From Phoronis australis (taxonomy: Eukaryota > Phoronida > Phoronidae): DNA of 64,000 nucleotides. The stretch lies in the NCBI GenBank assembly GCA_002633005.1, contig NMRA01000386.1:1-64000 (forward strand), in the 5' to 3' direction. Position 1 is the first letter of the stretch. Every line of letters starts with the position of its first letter. A program made the translations under genes and the position numbers. The notes under the pieces were generated by a model. The model was not told the origin of the DNA. It ran no database searches and worked only from the letters and a program-made list of their open reading frames with translations. Shown here piece after piece: positions 1 to 12,300 of this stretch.

Positions 1-71
1 ACGTGGTTCTTGTCATCATGTTGCTCAACATGCTCATCGCCATGTTATCGTCTTCCTATCAACACACAGAG
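1..71 (+). CDS. TRPC-like exon: end of S6 pore helix
   Basis: Reading from base 3 gives VVLVIMLLNMLIAMLSSSYQHTE, of which LLNMLIAM is the near-invariant S6 signature of TRPC channels. The donor GT lies at 72-73, phase 0. The exon begins before the window. Confidence 0.85.
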
Positions 72-3000
72 GTAGGACCTTAGTTTTCGAACCACTGAGA
101 CTATTAGCATAAGAGTCTGATAAACATCTCAAAAACGAGGGCGTACACATTTTTGCATGCTAAGCTCCGATCTGATGTGTCTGCTTATTTCAAATCGTCT
201 CATATTTCTCTCATTTTCTGTAGTTTTAATATGATTAATGTTTATTCATTGAATTGCTGATCCGTGATTTCAGTTGCGTTCTCTTTCTTTTTTGGATAAC
301 TTTCTCGACGTACGAAAATAGAAGCATAATCGTGCTGTAAACTCAAACAAAATGTTCTGCTCAGGTAACATTGTGAGCAATGTAGCCTAATGGCAATAAA
401 CACAACCTGCGTTTATCATGTGGATCATGACCCAAGTAACCTCTGCTAATGTTGTATAAAGCTTGATGAGCCGACTTAAATACACCGCTCATCCCTAATT
501 CACCGATGAAGGACCACATGTGAGAAATGTACATTAAACTCTAATGCCAACAGTCTTCGTTCGAGACTAGGAAGGCCACATCGTAACGCATGTTTTGCGC
601 ATTTTTCTCGCGGTCTAAATTGCCAAACGTTATATAAATCACAAATCAGATACCTTGTAAAGCCCCACAGTGCCACCTTGTTTAGCTTCATGTTTTGGGA
701 TGGGACAGCTCTGCGTGAACTTGGCCTGCTTAATCTCAAGATCGCGTATGCGTAGACTTAAAATCGAATATTCATTTAGGCAATCAGATGAAATTTTTGT
801 TCAGTGTCAAGAATTTTTGTAATTACTAGCCACATGATCATCCATTTTTCTCCTTTATACTTACTTGTGTCAAAGAATCGGAGGAACACGTGAATGGCAA
901 ATCAATCATTGTTTGATGAAGATGATCACCAATAGTTGGAAAAATATCTGTTAAAATTTAAGTTATTTTATTAACACGTAAATTGTTTAAGTGCAGTGCA
1001 AATTGTTATCAACATGAACGTGATTAGTTGAGCGAACTTTTCAAAATTCCTCGTGTATTCAAAGTTCACGCATGCGCCATCTTGAAATTAAGAAGCAAGA
1101 TTGAAAATACACACACAGCAGGACCGCTCTGTTTTTTGATACGATGAGTTTTCATACAATTACTTGTTTCGCGTGAGATAACCCGCATGGACCGACTGGA
1201 ATTCAGTTGAAATTGCTCCCGGCCAACGTGATTCACCGATACGAAGCGAAGGTGATAATGTATGCGACATTTCGTGTGCATTTAGATGATATAACATCCG
1301 GGGACTTCTTTATATTTATTAGAGTGTGGNCACATCATCATCACATCATCATCACCAATCATCATCACATCATCATCACCAATCATCATCATCGTTGTCG
1401 TCGTCCTCGTCGCCACCACCACCACCATCATCTTATTTTTCCGAAGCAAAACTTCTGCAAGGCTAAATTTAGACCCGACAATTGTGGTGCTGTTATACCC
1501 TCTCACTATGGCTAACACAAGCAAAACTATACCTACACAAAAAATTAGTCACCAGGGAGGGAATCGGTCAGAACTTAATTTCATTGCATAATTAATTCAG
1601 CAATCACGTAAGTTTTATTTGGCCAATTAACGCGCTTTCCCCGGCATAAATTCAAGTGAGTTAGAACTTTGGTAATTTTATGTTTCTAGCGTTATATCCA
1701 GTTGTACTTACATTTTATTTGTCAGACTTGGAAAGATATGGAGTGGAAATTCGCTAGATCTGCATTATTTATGGAGTTCATTACGGTCAAGGAGACGTTA
1801 CCCGTTCCGTTCAACATCATACCAACAGTTAAGGGGATCTTCAACAAAATTGTCAACGTGTTCAAGCCCTGCCTCATGAGACGGGTGAGTTCGTTTGATT
1901 GTCGTATTGTGTTTTAAAGCTCTACTTGCAAACTATTCTCTGATTGCGAGTCCAGTGAGTGTAAACAAGAACACACAAACGTTGTTCCAAGGCACACAAA
2001 CATTTGCACACACACAATCAGTTGTAGGCGAGTGCACAAACCTAAGCCCTGACTCTTATACAAACGTAACCTTACCTAGTGAAAAGGGGCCTACCGAAAT
2101 AATTGATCGGTGAGTTTGGTATATTCGATTGTGAGAAAGAATTTGGAATGGATGGAATAGGGCCGTCCCGGATTACAACGCGGCACTCGATCTCGCTGTA
2201 TTTACCCACAATGCCGTTAACATCCGCCAAGCACATTTGCTGATTCCTTTTCATGCCACTGGAGATTTATATGTTATTTGCTGTTGTCTTATTCTTAACA
2301 AGGTTTTCTCAGTTGCATTACTCTATTTGTCCTTCCAATGCCAACGAAGTATTATTGCAGCTCTGCTTTGGGCTGTAACTCCGACGTGGAAAAGCTTGTT
2401 AAACTGAACAAATACCCGTGGATGCGTGATCTGAAATTTTTGGCTTTCCCGACATCAATCAAAACACCCAAAAGTGTGCCTGAGTTCCAAAACGAGGTCA
2501 CGAGCTTTCTTATCTGAGATGGGAGAAAGAAGAGTTCTGTCGCCGTGTAATCCGGGACGCCCCTATTCATTGCTTCCTTTCCATAAACAAAGACTTTTTA
2601 CCGTAAGTACATGTTAGTGTCTTGGGTCTTCGGGACGCAATGATGGACCACAAACCACAAAGCTTGCACTCTCTGGATTGTGTTCATACTCAAAGGTCAT
2701 GTGCTGCCTTTTCGTTGTACTCAATTCAAAAAGATCGAAATGCTGAGGTAAAAAACAAAGAAAAACCGTGCACAAGTAAATTTATTCTAACGAAACACTT
2801 CTGTTCAAACTTGTGTTGCTGAAAATCAGAAAGGACACAAATTAACATTACTCTAAAATCTATTGGTTTATTTCAATGAGCCGCCGGCCTATTAATAATG
2901 GCACGACGTTTCGCGCAAAATGGTATTTGAAATAGGGACCTTTAGATTCCTAGTCCAGTACTCTAACAACTACACCATCGAGTCAACCTTGAGGAAAATT

Positions 3001-5778
3001 AGTTATACTTATGTCTGCCTAAGAATTGGAAGTATCAAAGTCATATTTAGGAAGACAGGATACTGTACAAATTGTGTACAATCTTGAGCTCGTGGCGTGT
3101 GAGTAAACGGTATGAAACCTTAAGATCGGGGTTTAATCCACTAAGCGACTGAACAATGTTAGACATAGACACCTGTAAAATGAAAAGAGTCAACGTGGAA
3201 GTAATTCCGGATCTTTGAACGAACATTTGTTCCTTGTCAAGGACAAAATTATTTCGTAAAATCGCGCAAAAACTCCAATGCGCAAGGAACTATTAAGTAA
3301 CATCTCAGAGACGCAAGATAGGGCAACATGTGGCAGCAATTAAATAGGTATTCTCTTTGTACATAAAATCGCCATCAAAAGTATGTTTGACATTTTGTGT
3401 TCAACGGTGTGATAAGCGAAGATAAGCGTGAGCTAAATCTATGATTTTCTCAGATTAGTTTGTAGTCCCAAGTTTTCACTTTCTTTCTCTACAGCAAAGG
3501 AAGATGAAAATCGAAAGAACCAAAGAATACCAAGATTTATACAAGCACTTGATGAACAGACTCAAGAATAGGTACATGGCTAGAGTGGAGAAATGTGCAG
3601 ACTGCCACCAACTCCGTTCGTCGAAGACGGGTAAATGGAGACTTTTTAAAAGGATGTTATTCCCAGCAGTGTTAACAATTTCACCTCTCATTGTGTTACC
3701 TACAACTGCACAACGAGAAATTAGCCTGATAGAAGAAACCAATACTCGACTAAAACTGTTGGGCTCCGAGCGCAGCGTCACAAAGCTGAACGTGGTTCGC
3801 TGTGGGTGTTCCGTCTCCACAGACGACAGTTAATTCTTCCAAAGCGTTGGTGAAGATTGTCGATTTAGGTGACTTGTAAAAGTTTTCAAACTGGTTTCAA
3901 ATTTAAGTTGACGGGTTGCAGAGCATCATTGCGGATTAAAGGGTCTAGCCCTGATTAGTATCGACTGATAGCACAAAGGAGGTTTAATAATCCTCTAAAG
4001 AGAAACGACTTTGAAGAGACCGATTTCCACTGCCGTCTCACTTTCTTCCAGGCAAAGGAGTTGACGCGGAGTTGAAGTGAAACAATATCATAAAATAGTT
4101 ATGGCCTTCATCTAAAAAGATTTTCATGTACACAAAAAAGAAAATACTTATGTCCTCCAAAATGATGAATCGGACCGTTTTTGTGCCAAAGTTTAGGTTG
4201 TACAAACAACGGAACAAACAGTTGCACAGCAAAATCTGACAACATTTTTGATGAACATATACTTCTGCCATAGGTCCAGATGTAAACACAGATCTTAGCG
4301 TCAATATTTTCTTGCTTTGTTGGTGACCATAACCTTTCTGTTTTAAGGCGTGTAATTCAGATATTGTGTAGCAACTCAGAATGGTTGGTTCTGAAAGAGT
4401 TTTATATAACTTACAAGTCCACTCACTTTAGTTGGAGATTGTGATTTACTTGATAAAAGTGAAACATAACCAAAATGCGAGTACTGTGTGCAAACAAGAC
4501 TCAGAATAACAGCAAACTCTACGAATGTGTCATCTCTCCTACGATCACTCAATCATGGAATATGCGATATAATGATCACTCCAGGGCCCGGTCTCCAATC
4601 TTTTTATTCGAAATGGAACTCGAAATTAGGTTTGGCATTTTCTACTCTACTTTTGGGCGAACTCAAGATAAGTGTCTATTATTCTATGCTCGAGTACACA
4701 ATAACTTAAGTAGATAATTTATTGCCCTTAGTTCACAGTTTGTAAACCCAATATTAAAGCAATAAGTTCGAGTTTGAACTCGAAATTTCGAGTTTTTACT
4801 CGAGTTTGGAGCACGAATATAAGGGTCTTCAAGGGCAAACTTGAACTAGAAACTCCTATGCATAAACTATAATGTATTCGAGCACAGTCTGATAACCAAT
4901 TATCTTAAGTTCGCACAAAAGGAGCAGAGAAATTGCCAAAAATAGTTTCGAGTTCGTTTCGAGTACAAAGATTAAAGACCGGGCCCAGGATACTGCAAGA
5001 ACTGGTGGATCTAGGATTACGTGCAGGGTACTCACTATTTTTGACAAAATATATCCCCGTAGCCCCTTAAAACAGCCTGCTGGGTTGGGGAGTCGTGTTC
5101 CCCTTTGGTCGGTTGCATGAAACAATCCCAAATAGGGACTCAACCAAGGTCCCTAAGTCTTTGTGCATGTTTGTATCTTTATAGACTCACAGATGCAATA
5201 TTTGCTATCATTTCATTTTTATTATGAGCTCCTCTTTGATTAATGACATTTTCTAATAATTGAACTAAAAACTGAGCCTAGAGTTCATTGAAAATAAATA
5301 GGGACTCAGTCCTTAAATTGGGGTTGTTGCATGAAAAGATCCCTTAATATTTTCGATAATATTGACAAATCAACGTATAATTCACTCTCGACTTCTATCA
5401 AAGTCAGAAGTTGACTTGGTAATCAAACTAAAACAATTCAAGAAAGGGCAATCGATGTTTTCACAAGTCCAAAAATACGCAGTAGATTTAGGGAACTTAG
5501 TTGAGTCCCTATTTGGGACTGTTTCACGCAACCGGGCACTTAACTCGCCCTATGGCAAATGGTGCTATAATTTTGTTTTAGGGGACAAACCAGACACGGA
5601 AACTGTGGAGGATGCCAGCGATATAAAGACCTTGATCAGCTCTTACTTCGAGTTACGTCTCCCGGACCATTATCATCCAAGTCAGATCTACTCGGCAATC
5701 AGGCAAGCCCGGGGGCGCGAAGTGGATAATCCAGACAAAGAGCTGGATAACTTATTTAACGTTACCTCCCAGGCGTAA
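1..5778 (+). CDS. TRPC-like cation channel, 3' part of gene (4 exons: 1-71, 1726-1884, 3495-3630, 5582-5778)
   Basis: This is the C-terminal part of a canonical-type transient receptor potential channel, a plasma-membrane cation channel; the gene starts left of the window. Exon 1-71 encodes the end of pore helix S6 (LLNMLIAMLSSSYQ). Exon 1726-1884 carries the TRP box (EWKFAR) and the proline-rich LPVPFNIIPT segment typical of TRPC. Exon 3495-3630 contains EYQDLYKHLMNRLKNRYMAR, like the TRPC segment YQxxMKRLxKRY. The last exon gives a helix-forming tail ending at 5778. All junctions agree in phase: 0 at 71/1726, 0 at 1884/3495, and 1 at 3630/5582. Donors are GTAGGA, GTGAGT and GTAAAT. The tail after the RYMAR segment is divergent from known TRPC tails. 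The family call is firm; the subtype is not assigned, and the last junction is inferred from phase and splice signals. Confidence 0.85.
1332..1433. repeat. CAT/CAC trinucleotide microsatellite
   Basis: Runs of CATCATCACATCAT and related triplets, just after an undetermined base (n at 1330). In the first TRPC intron. Confidence 0.9.
1726..1884 (+). CDS. TRPC-like exon: TRP box
   Basis: 53 codons, phase 0 at both ends, acceptor TTTGTCAG and donor GTGAGT. It encodes DMEWKFARSALF and then TLPVPFNIIPT, the TRP box and following motif of TRPC proteins. A cysteine and basic residues close the exon (KPCLMRR). Confidence 0.9.
2922..2988 (-). repeat. tRNA-like SINE head
   Basis: On the minus strand GATGGTGTAGTTGTTAGAG is an A-box-like region and CCCTATTTCAAATACC a B-box/T-arm-like region. 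Between them is a five-pair-like arm with loop CTAGGAA (anticodon position AGG). The acceptor ends do not pair, so a tRNA-derived SINE fits better than a tRNA gene. Confidence 0.5.
3495..3630 (+). CDS. TRPC-like exon: cytoplasmic helix after TRP box
   Basis: Acceptor CTCTACAG, then QRKMKIERTKEYQ and HLMNRLKNRYMARVE, matching the conserved YQxxMKRLxKRY stretch of TRPC C-termini. The donor GTAAAT at 3631 leaves phase 1, which the exon at 5582 requires. An open frame continues to 3833 but no longer resembles the family, so it is taken as intron read-through. Confidence 0.75.
4576..4995. mobile_element. Hairpin MITE-like element in TRPC intron
   Basis: Arms of about 135 bp (4576-4715 and 4858-4995) are imperfect reverse complements, starting CACTCCAGGGCCCGGTCT and ending AGACCGGGCCCAGGATACTG. 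The loop (about 4716-4857) contains clustered TCGAGTTT words. It lies in the last TRPC intron. Confidence 0.75.
5107..5537. mobile_element. MITE-like element with ~48-bp terminal inverted repeats
   Basis: GGTTGCATGAAACAATCCCA at 5111 and its near reverse complement at about 5508-5533 bound about 430 bp. A third, internal copy of the end (GTTGTTGCATGAAAAGATCC, about 5323) suggests nesting. Another end copy is at 22556-22605. It stops 44 bp before the terminal TRPC exon. Confidence 0.7.
5582..5778 (+). CDS. TRPC-like terminal exon
   Basis: Acceptor TTTTGTTTTAG at 5581, entering in phase 1. It encodes GDKPDTETVEDASDIKTL, then a helix-like ISSYFELR segment that can be laid against the LKEIKQDISSLRYEL region of TRPC tails, and ends with TAA at 5776-5778. 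The frame is open further upstream, but that part lies in a repeat element and is not counted. No clear AATAAA was seen before the convergent lipoxygenase stop. Confidence 0.6.
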
Positions 5779-6185
5779 TTTGCTCATAGGTACATGTATA
5801 CACTAAGAGTGCATGATCAGATTTCCAGGTTTACACTTACAGACCAATTACTTGCTCCGCTCCATCAAACTTGATTTAAACAAGTTTCATCACGTTTTAC
5901 ATAAACCGGCATCATTTTCTTTCTTTTTTGATTACCATGGCTATAAGCCCGCCTGTGACTAATTTAGCTTTACTATTTTATAAAGTTACCGACCTCGATT
6001 GCAGCAATACTACCGAATCTCAGGCAATCAACATAGGGAATTGTCAACGTCTAATGAAATCATAAAAACCACCTAGGCTTTCACAGTTGGTAACGCCTGT
6101 CAAACCTAATACCTTTAAGAAACCTATACCGTCTAATAATCTCCAAATTCGTTTCAATCCCTAAACCAACTGTTTTCCTTCATGT
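5779..6185. other. Tail-to-tail intergenic gap
   Basis: Separates the TRPC stop from the lipoxygenase stop. It must hold both 3' UTRs. No clear AATAAA was seen on either strand, and no repeat was recognised. Confidence 0.6.
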
Positions 6186-6365
6186 TCAAAGGGCAACGCT
6201 GCAGGGAATCCTTTCCGGAAGCAGATAAAGGTATTCAAACTCTTTTTTCTCGTTCCTCGCGTGGATGGTCTTCGATATCCGGGCAAGATTTTGTCGAAAT
6301 TTCTCCTGAGCAAGTTTTGCTTCCTCTTCAGCGAACAACTCTTCTGGGAAACTCCCCAGTAATAC
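6186..6365 (-). CDS. Lipoxygenase terminal exon
   Basis: Acceptor TCTACTGCAG, then VLLGSFPEELFAEEEAK, a lipoxygenase FQxxLxxIxxxIxxRN-like helix (KFRQNLARISKTIHARN), and YLLPERIPCSVAL before TGA. The terminal residue, codon 6191-6189, is Leu; nearly all animal lipoxygenases end in Ile, whose carboxylate binds iron. Confidence 0.95.
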   Translation of the reverse strand, partial: VLLGSFPEELFAEEEAKLAQEKFRQNLARISKTIHARNEKKEFEYLYLLPERIPCSVAL

Positions 6366-9300
6366 CTGCAGTAGATGACATATTGGTGCAGACATTTTTC
6401 GACCTGGTATATTTCATCCAATAGTATATTGGTGACATTTGATGCATGCATTACGTTTACCACGTCAGTTGTTTTTTATGTGTTACTATATAATAATATC
6501 TAGTCAAATATGGACCGAGGGAGACCAATATTGACCGAGGCCGTGAGCCAAGGGCAATACTGTTATGCTCGAGGGATCGCTCTACATATGTTTCACCATA
6601 CGATCGTTGATGCTTCATTCATCTGAACTTTGGTCTACTATTAGATAGCCAGATTCTTACTTGCTTTGATGTTCTGACTTCGTGTTCTCGCTTTGTTTAC
6701 TGTTTTCAGTTTTGTTGCCGCATCTAATTTGTCAGATCAAGAATAGCGAGATCTGGCGGCCGAGCGGCATGAATGAAAAGTGTATTCTACAGCGAGGCAG
6801 TCAACTTCATCTCTTAAGGAAGTAATCATAAGACATTGTAGCTAATCAGAGGACAGACGCATCAGTGCTCGTGTAATAATATTTGTTATTTTAGTATGTC
6901 ATATTACATAACATCAATTAGGTTTATTAAATTTTAAATTTTGCATGCAATATGTAGTAGTATGCCATTATAATATATACATGTAGAAGTATACATACTA
7001 TACACAGTGTTACCTTATGGGCATAAACGGCAAGTAGGTTATTGTACTGACATAGAGAATGGAGATTTTCACGAAGGTGTCACACAAGTGTGAACAAGTA
7101 AGGGCAAAGATAACTCGGTCCAAACATGAACTCTGAAGAAGCAACCTACCTCTGTATCTATGAACCTTGTTAAGGCATGGGTAATTGTAACTGCCGCTGC
7201 TGTCAAGATGTGGCCCGGAAGTGTCGCCATAATGTCTTCCATTTGTACTTCACGCTTTCGCTAAAAGATGACAAAACGTTGACCTGTTTGAAGATAGTTT
7301 CTTGTTCAGGAATTTGTGGAACATGTTAATTTTTTTTGCTATTCATGATGGAGCACGATTTGATTTGTAAAATACTTTAAGCGGACCAGGAAGCCCCAAA
7401 TAGAAAACACTGTCTTTCCAAAAGTGAAATTTTATGATATCAAAATGATTGCCATTAACGTTGTTTGAATTATTGGTGTGAAAACATATTATAGATCTGC
7501 ATCTCTATTAGAAGATAAGTAACTAATTTCCAAGGTTTTTGTCTTCTACATCACGTTTTTCGGGTTAAAATTGATATTGGAAAGACTTAAGGACGAAGTT
7601 TCAGACCACATTTCACCTCATTAGTGAACAGGCGTAGAAACACCAACGTCTGAGGCACTTTGGTTCTAGTATCCTTGCATTGTCACGTAAAATTTCTCCC
7701 AACTATTATCTTAGTTTCAAACATTAACTCAGCCTTTTCTCAACTCGTCTGCACAATTCGAAAAGCAAACCTACGTCTGGCGGTGGTTTACGAAGAGCCA
7801 TCGGATAGGCTGGAGGAAAAGCCATGTGGTGAAACTGGCCAAAGTTAACCGCCGCATGCTGGCAAGAACAATTGAAGATGATCATAGCCATTGTAGTGCT
7901 TAGCTCATCCACAGTTCTCATACTGTCCGGGCACTGTTTGTCAATTCCACCCTCAACAAACGGGAAACCATACGTGTGGAGCTGAAACAAAGATGTCGAG
8001 GACTACACAAAATATCGTACAGAAATTGAAAGCCAATGACAGTAACTAATTGAAAGTTATTTTGCTCTGTTGTATCTGGGTTTGGCAACGCAGATCTTGA
8101 TAATAGAAAATTGATACCACGTTTGTAGACAAAATCTAAAATGCACAACAGTCAGTAAACCTTCAAACCATGACAGGATACATGAGGCAGATCTGTCTGA
8201 ATACGACGGCGGGCGAGTCGAAGATAAAAATTTTGCTCCTTGTTTTAGTTTAAGCGCTGTATACATTTGACGTCACCGGTATTTTGCTGTTAAGCAGTAA
8301 TGATCAGTGAAGTGGAAAATCGGTTAAAGCGAATAAATAAAAAAATCAAACCACACTGAAACTGATTTGGTGAGCTTCAACTGGCCCTATACAACACGGG
8401 ATGGTTTTCCTGATTATCAATGCTTGGCACACAGACAGATCACAGGTCCGTTGGAAGCTATTGAGACAGGAAAGTACAAAATTGTGATTAATAAACGTTC
8501 ATCATTGTCACCCGACTTACACTAGCTTTCCGATTCCCAACCCTGGACTTTAGTGTCACTAATAGAGCTCTCCCTTGTCCGGAGGTAAGAAACCGCATTG
8601 TTTTCACTAGCCTCGTTTTGGAACGCCAAGCACATTTCTTGGGAGTTTGATGACAGAGACCATCATCAGACTTGGTACATTGCTGATAACATCAGCAGAC
8701 TTGGGGCATTTATGACAACGCGCATCAGCTGACTTGGGACATTGGTGATAACGCTCATCAACTGATTTGGGAGATTGATTACTACGCTCACCAACAGACT
8801 TGGGACATTGCTAATAACGCTCATCAACAGACTTGGGACATAGATGGCAACGCTCATCAGACCTTGGACATTACTGATAACGCTCATCAACAAACTTGGG
8901 AAGCCTAGATATGCTGTTTTCTAGTGCTTTCTGTGCTTAACTACTATTGTATGTTGATTTTTTTTGTAATTAACATTAAAAAACAAACTTGGGACATTGA
9001 TGATGACGCTCATCAGTATACTTGGGACATCCATGATAACGCTCATCATCTGACCAGGGTCGCTGCTTTGAAAAGTGATATTGTTAAAACAATGCCACTA
9101 CAATTTTAGAAGTTTTGCCTTATTCGTAAAAGAAGTTTGAAAACTCAAAATCGGCTGCAGTTTATTTGAAATCAAAACTGGCGGTCAGGTAGGTCACAAC
9201 AAACCAATGTTTGACTTTTTACTGTATAAATTCAGATTTTCTCGGAAAGGATTCACACATGAAACATGAACTTTAATGGGGATAAGCAATTGACGTATGA

Positions 9301-12300
9301 ATATTTATTTGATGAAACATCATTGGACTTCGGTAGGGGTTGACTTACCTAAACTGGCAAAAACGGACCTCAATGAACAGTGGGGTGGTACTTGCGCACC
9401 AGTTACTCCCCGTGGCATGAAGCCTACAGCACCAACCATGTTATCAATGTATCAAACTATGTGTCGTTCCGACACTAGACACAGGCTAGACGTTCTTACC
9501 TCCATCATGAAGTTTTGTAGCTCTTCGTCTGCTGCGACGTCACTGTCAGTGGTATAAAAGATGCTGACCATGTCCTTGGAATACTGCAATATGGCACTCC
9601 ACAGCAGTAGTGCGTCGTCTCTGTAGTGGTAGTTCGGCAGCAAGTCTGCGTCATCTACGCCACGATTGGCAAATTCTTGAGGAATGTTAAGACTGGTCCA
9701 TTGGAAACGCTTGCGGTAACGTGTCTTCATGACCTCTAAGTGATGACCGTCTGTAAACGTGAAATAAATTCGTTCCACTTACAGCTGTGGTGCTTGCATG
9801 GCGCTTTTAATTTAAACCTAAATGAAGGTCCTTTGTCCTGACCTGGAGCTAGATTGCTCTTCGAACTCCATCAATTCCGTTTTGTCACGTAATTCTACGC
9901 TGGTGGATGGCACTCATTTAAGGAGTAATTACCTTTTCATGAAGTGATTATTATGTAAAATGTGTTGCCCGACCACACTTGTCTAACTTTTTGCTAAATG
10001 TGACCGTGTCATAAGTTTTAGTACCAAAACACTCTGAACCTGTGTAATAATGCTAGGGACCGTCTCTTTTTCTGAATGTAAGTCTCTTTTTACGGAACAT
10101 CAACATGAGAAGCAACGGCGTCATCTGCTCTATTTGAATGGTGCAAAGAATAGGCGACCCCTTGTAGCCTGGCCTAAAGATCAAGAGTTAAAATAAAAAA
10201 CAAGAAGTTTCAAAACCTACTTTAATTACAATTATTTTAACCTGCATGAAAAACATTGACATTTAATTTCAGAAACCCAACTTCACGCTGAAGTGAGAGC
10301 GATGATTGCATGTGAATTTGAAAAACTTATGTTGAGAGATGCAGATTAATTCACCACTTGCACACATTGGTGGCACAGCAAAAATGATTGTTGTGCAATG
10401 TTGATAAGGACACAATGCCTCGTTTTATTCAGCAACGCAAAGTGAAAGCACTTGTGATCTAAATATGCAGAACAATTTGTAACTTGGATACAACACCTCA
10501 AGCATAATGGAGAATTTGTCCAGGTATTGGGTCTTACAGATTGACCATACAAAGAAAACAATGTCTTTTGGCCACTCAGACCGCATTACCGTCTTAGGTG
10601 TCGAAACGCATTTAAAGATTCGAAGAAGTGCTTTCTGCTTATACGCAAAGACGTGGGAAAGAAAACGAAATATGGCGTTAGAAAATGCGATCACATGATC
10701 ATAGTCTGAGCAGTCCATGGTTACACCCCATTCCGGTGGCACTTTCACGCATTCACTTGTTGAACTCGCGAATAATACTCGGGAACGTGTCACAAGCTTT
10801 CCGTGTCAAAATACGTACCGGAAATTGATAACGTCTTGTCGACTATGCCTCCCGGCTGAATGAGTTTCTCCCGGGCAACTGCATTTATGGCCAGAGTGTG
10901 ACGAGTATGCGGAAGAATAAGCTTATACAGCGGATGAACACTAGGAAGGTTCCGCAGCATTGCCATGGCGACTGGTTCCCCCACAAAATGAGTTCCCAAT
11001 AAGTGTGATCCCACTTGGTGAATCTGCACGTCCGCGTTCTTCGCGAAGAGTTTCGCCAACGTCCAGCCGAGGCCGTCGTCAGGTGTCCAGATAGGTCCAT
11101 CTTCCTGATCCAGCTTAATTGCGATCGGCACCAGATTACCACATGTTCGCACGTAGAAAAGGGCCATTGCATCGGCACTGAAGCGGGTATCCTCGTCTTT
11201 GCTGAATCGCCCAATGCCCACCAAATCTTCGCAATTCAATATATACATATGACCTCCCTGTAAATAATAAGAAAAATTCTCTGATGGTTATGTTGCCTCG
11301 CATAACGCAGAGTAAGCGTCCACTGAAGCTTCAGAAACTAAAAGATAGAAAACGTGAAAAAAATCCTACGTTGACACCGTCACCGGTAGAGATTAGACAA
11401 TTCGACCATTTCACCCGCCACGAAATCAGCCGACCAACTTCAAAGAATTCCGTTCACTTACGGGCAATTGCATGGCTGTGCACGCAGCAGAATTCTGGTG
11501 TTATCGTTCTAGTTTGGCTAATTACAGTCTACAATCCACACTGGAGCCAGCATTAGATAGTAAATACCCTGTCTCTCATTCTCGACGGTATACAATCTGG
11601 CAATTATCAAGGCTCATAAATCAGTAGGGTGCAGTTTTCAATTGAGGTGAGCCGCATTCTTGGCATGTAAGTTTACACAACTAAAAATGTTGCATATGGG
11701 AGCGTTTAACAAAAATCATTTATCATCGCCAACTTTCCAATGGCAGCCATTTCGCTAATATATGCTGAACAGGTATCTAAACTGACGTGATCGTAGGTTG
11801 TCTTGCTACTCACAAAAACGTCTTGGTGACGGCTTCACTACCACAGCCTGATCAAAGTAACTTGTATTCACTCTAGTCTTCACAAAACCTATCAGAAATA
11901 CAGTCTAGATACAAGACTGGGTTTTCTTGATCTAGAAGGCAACCCAAGCAGCATGCTCAGTGCATGACTTTACTCTCTGGGTCACTAATGGTATGCCATA
12001 CCTTCATTTCATCCTCCAGTGAGAGACCTCGTTGTAGGAACTTTCCAACCATCTCGTCCGTCACAGGAAAATTATCAGGGAGTTTACTGCATCTCTCTAT
12101 CGTAATCGGATTAGGTCCGTTAAGGACCAAGTTACCAAACACGGTATCTTCGTCCCAGTTGTCTATATACCATTTTATATAATTCATGTCTTCCCCAGAA
12201 CCAAGAAACCTACAAAAAACAAGTTCAAGCAGCTAATTAATCAAGAATCGGTACTTGCTTTTCTAAAAACTACATACATGTACATTTGACTGCCTTGTAT

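Noticed and set aside
3504-3820. Minus-strand frame antisense to the TRPC exon
   Set aside because: A shadow of the exon; the plus strand carries the family motif and splice signals.
3631-3833. Open frame continuing from the third TRPC exon to a stop
   Set aside because: Resemblance to TRPC stops before it, and a GTAAAT donor at 3631 gives exactly the phase needed by the exon at 5582.
5362-5581. ATG and open frame preceding the last TRPC exon
   Set aside because: Most of it overlaps a MITE-like element; the acceptor at 5581 marks the likely exon start.
8664-9056. CRISPR-like look of the 33-bp repeat
   Set aside because: Whole units are repeated with no unique spacers, and this is an animal genome; it is a minisatellite.
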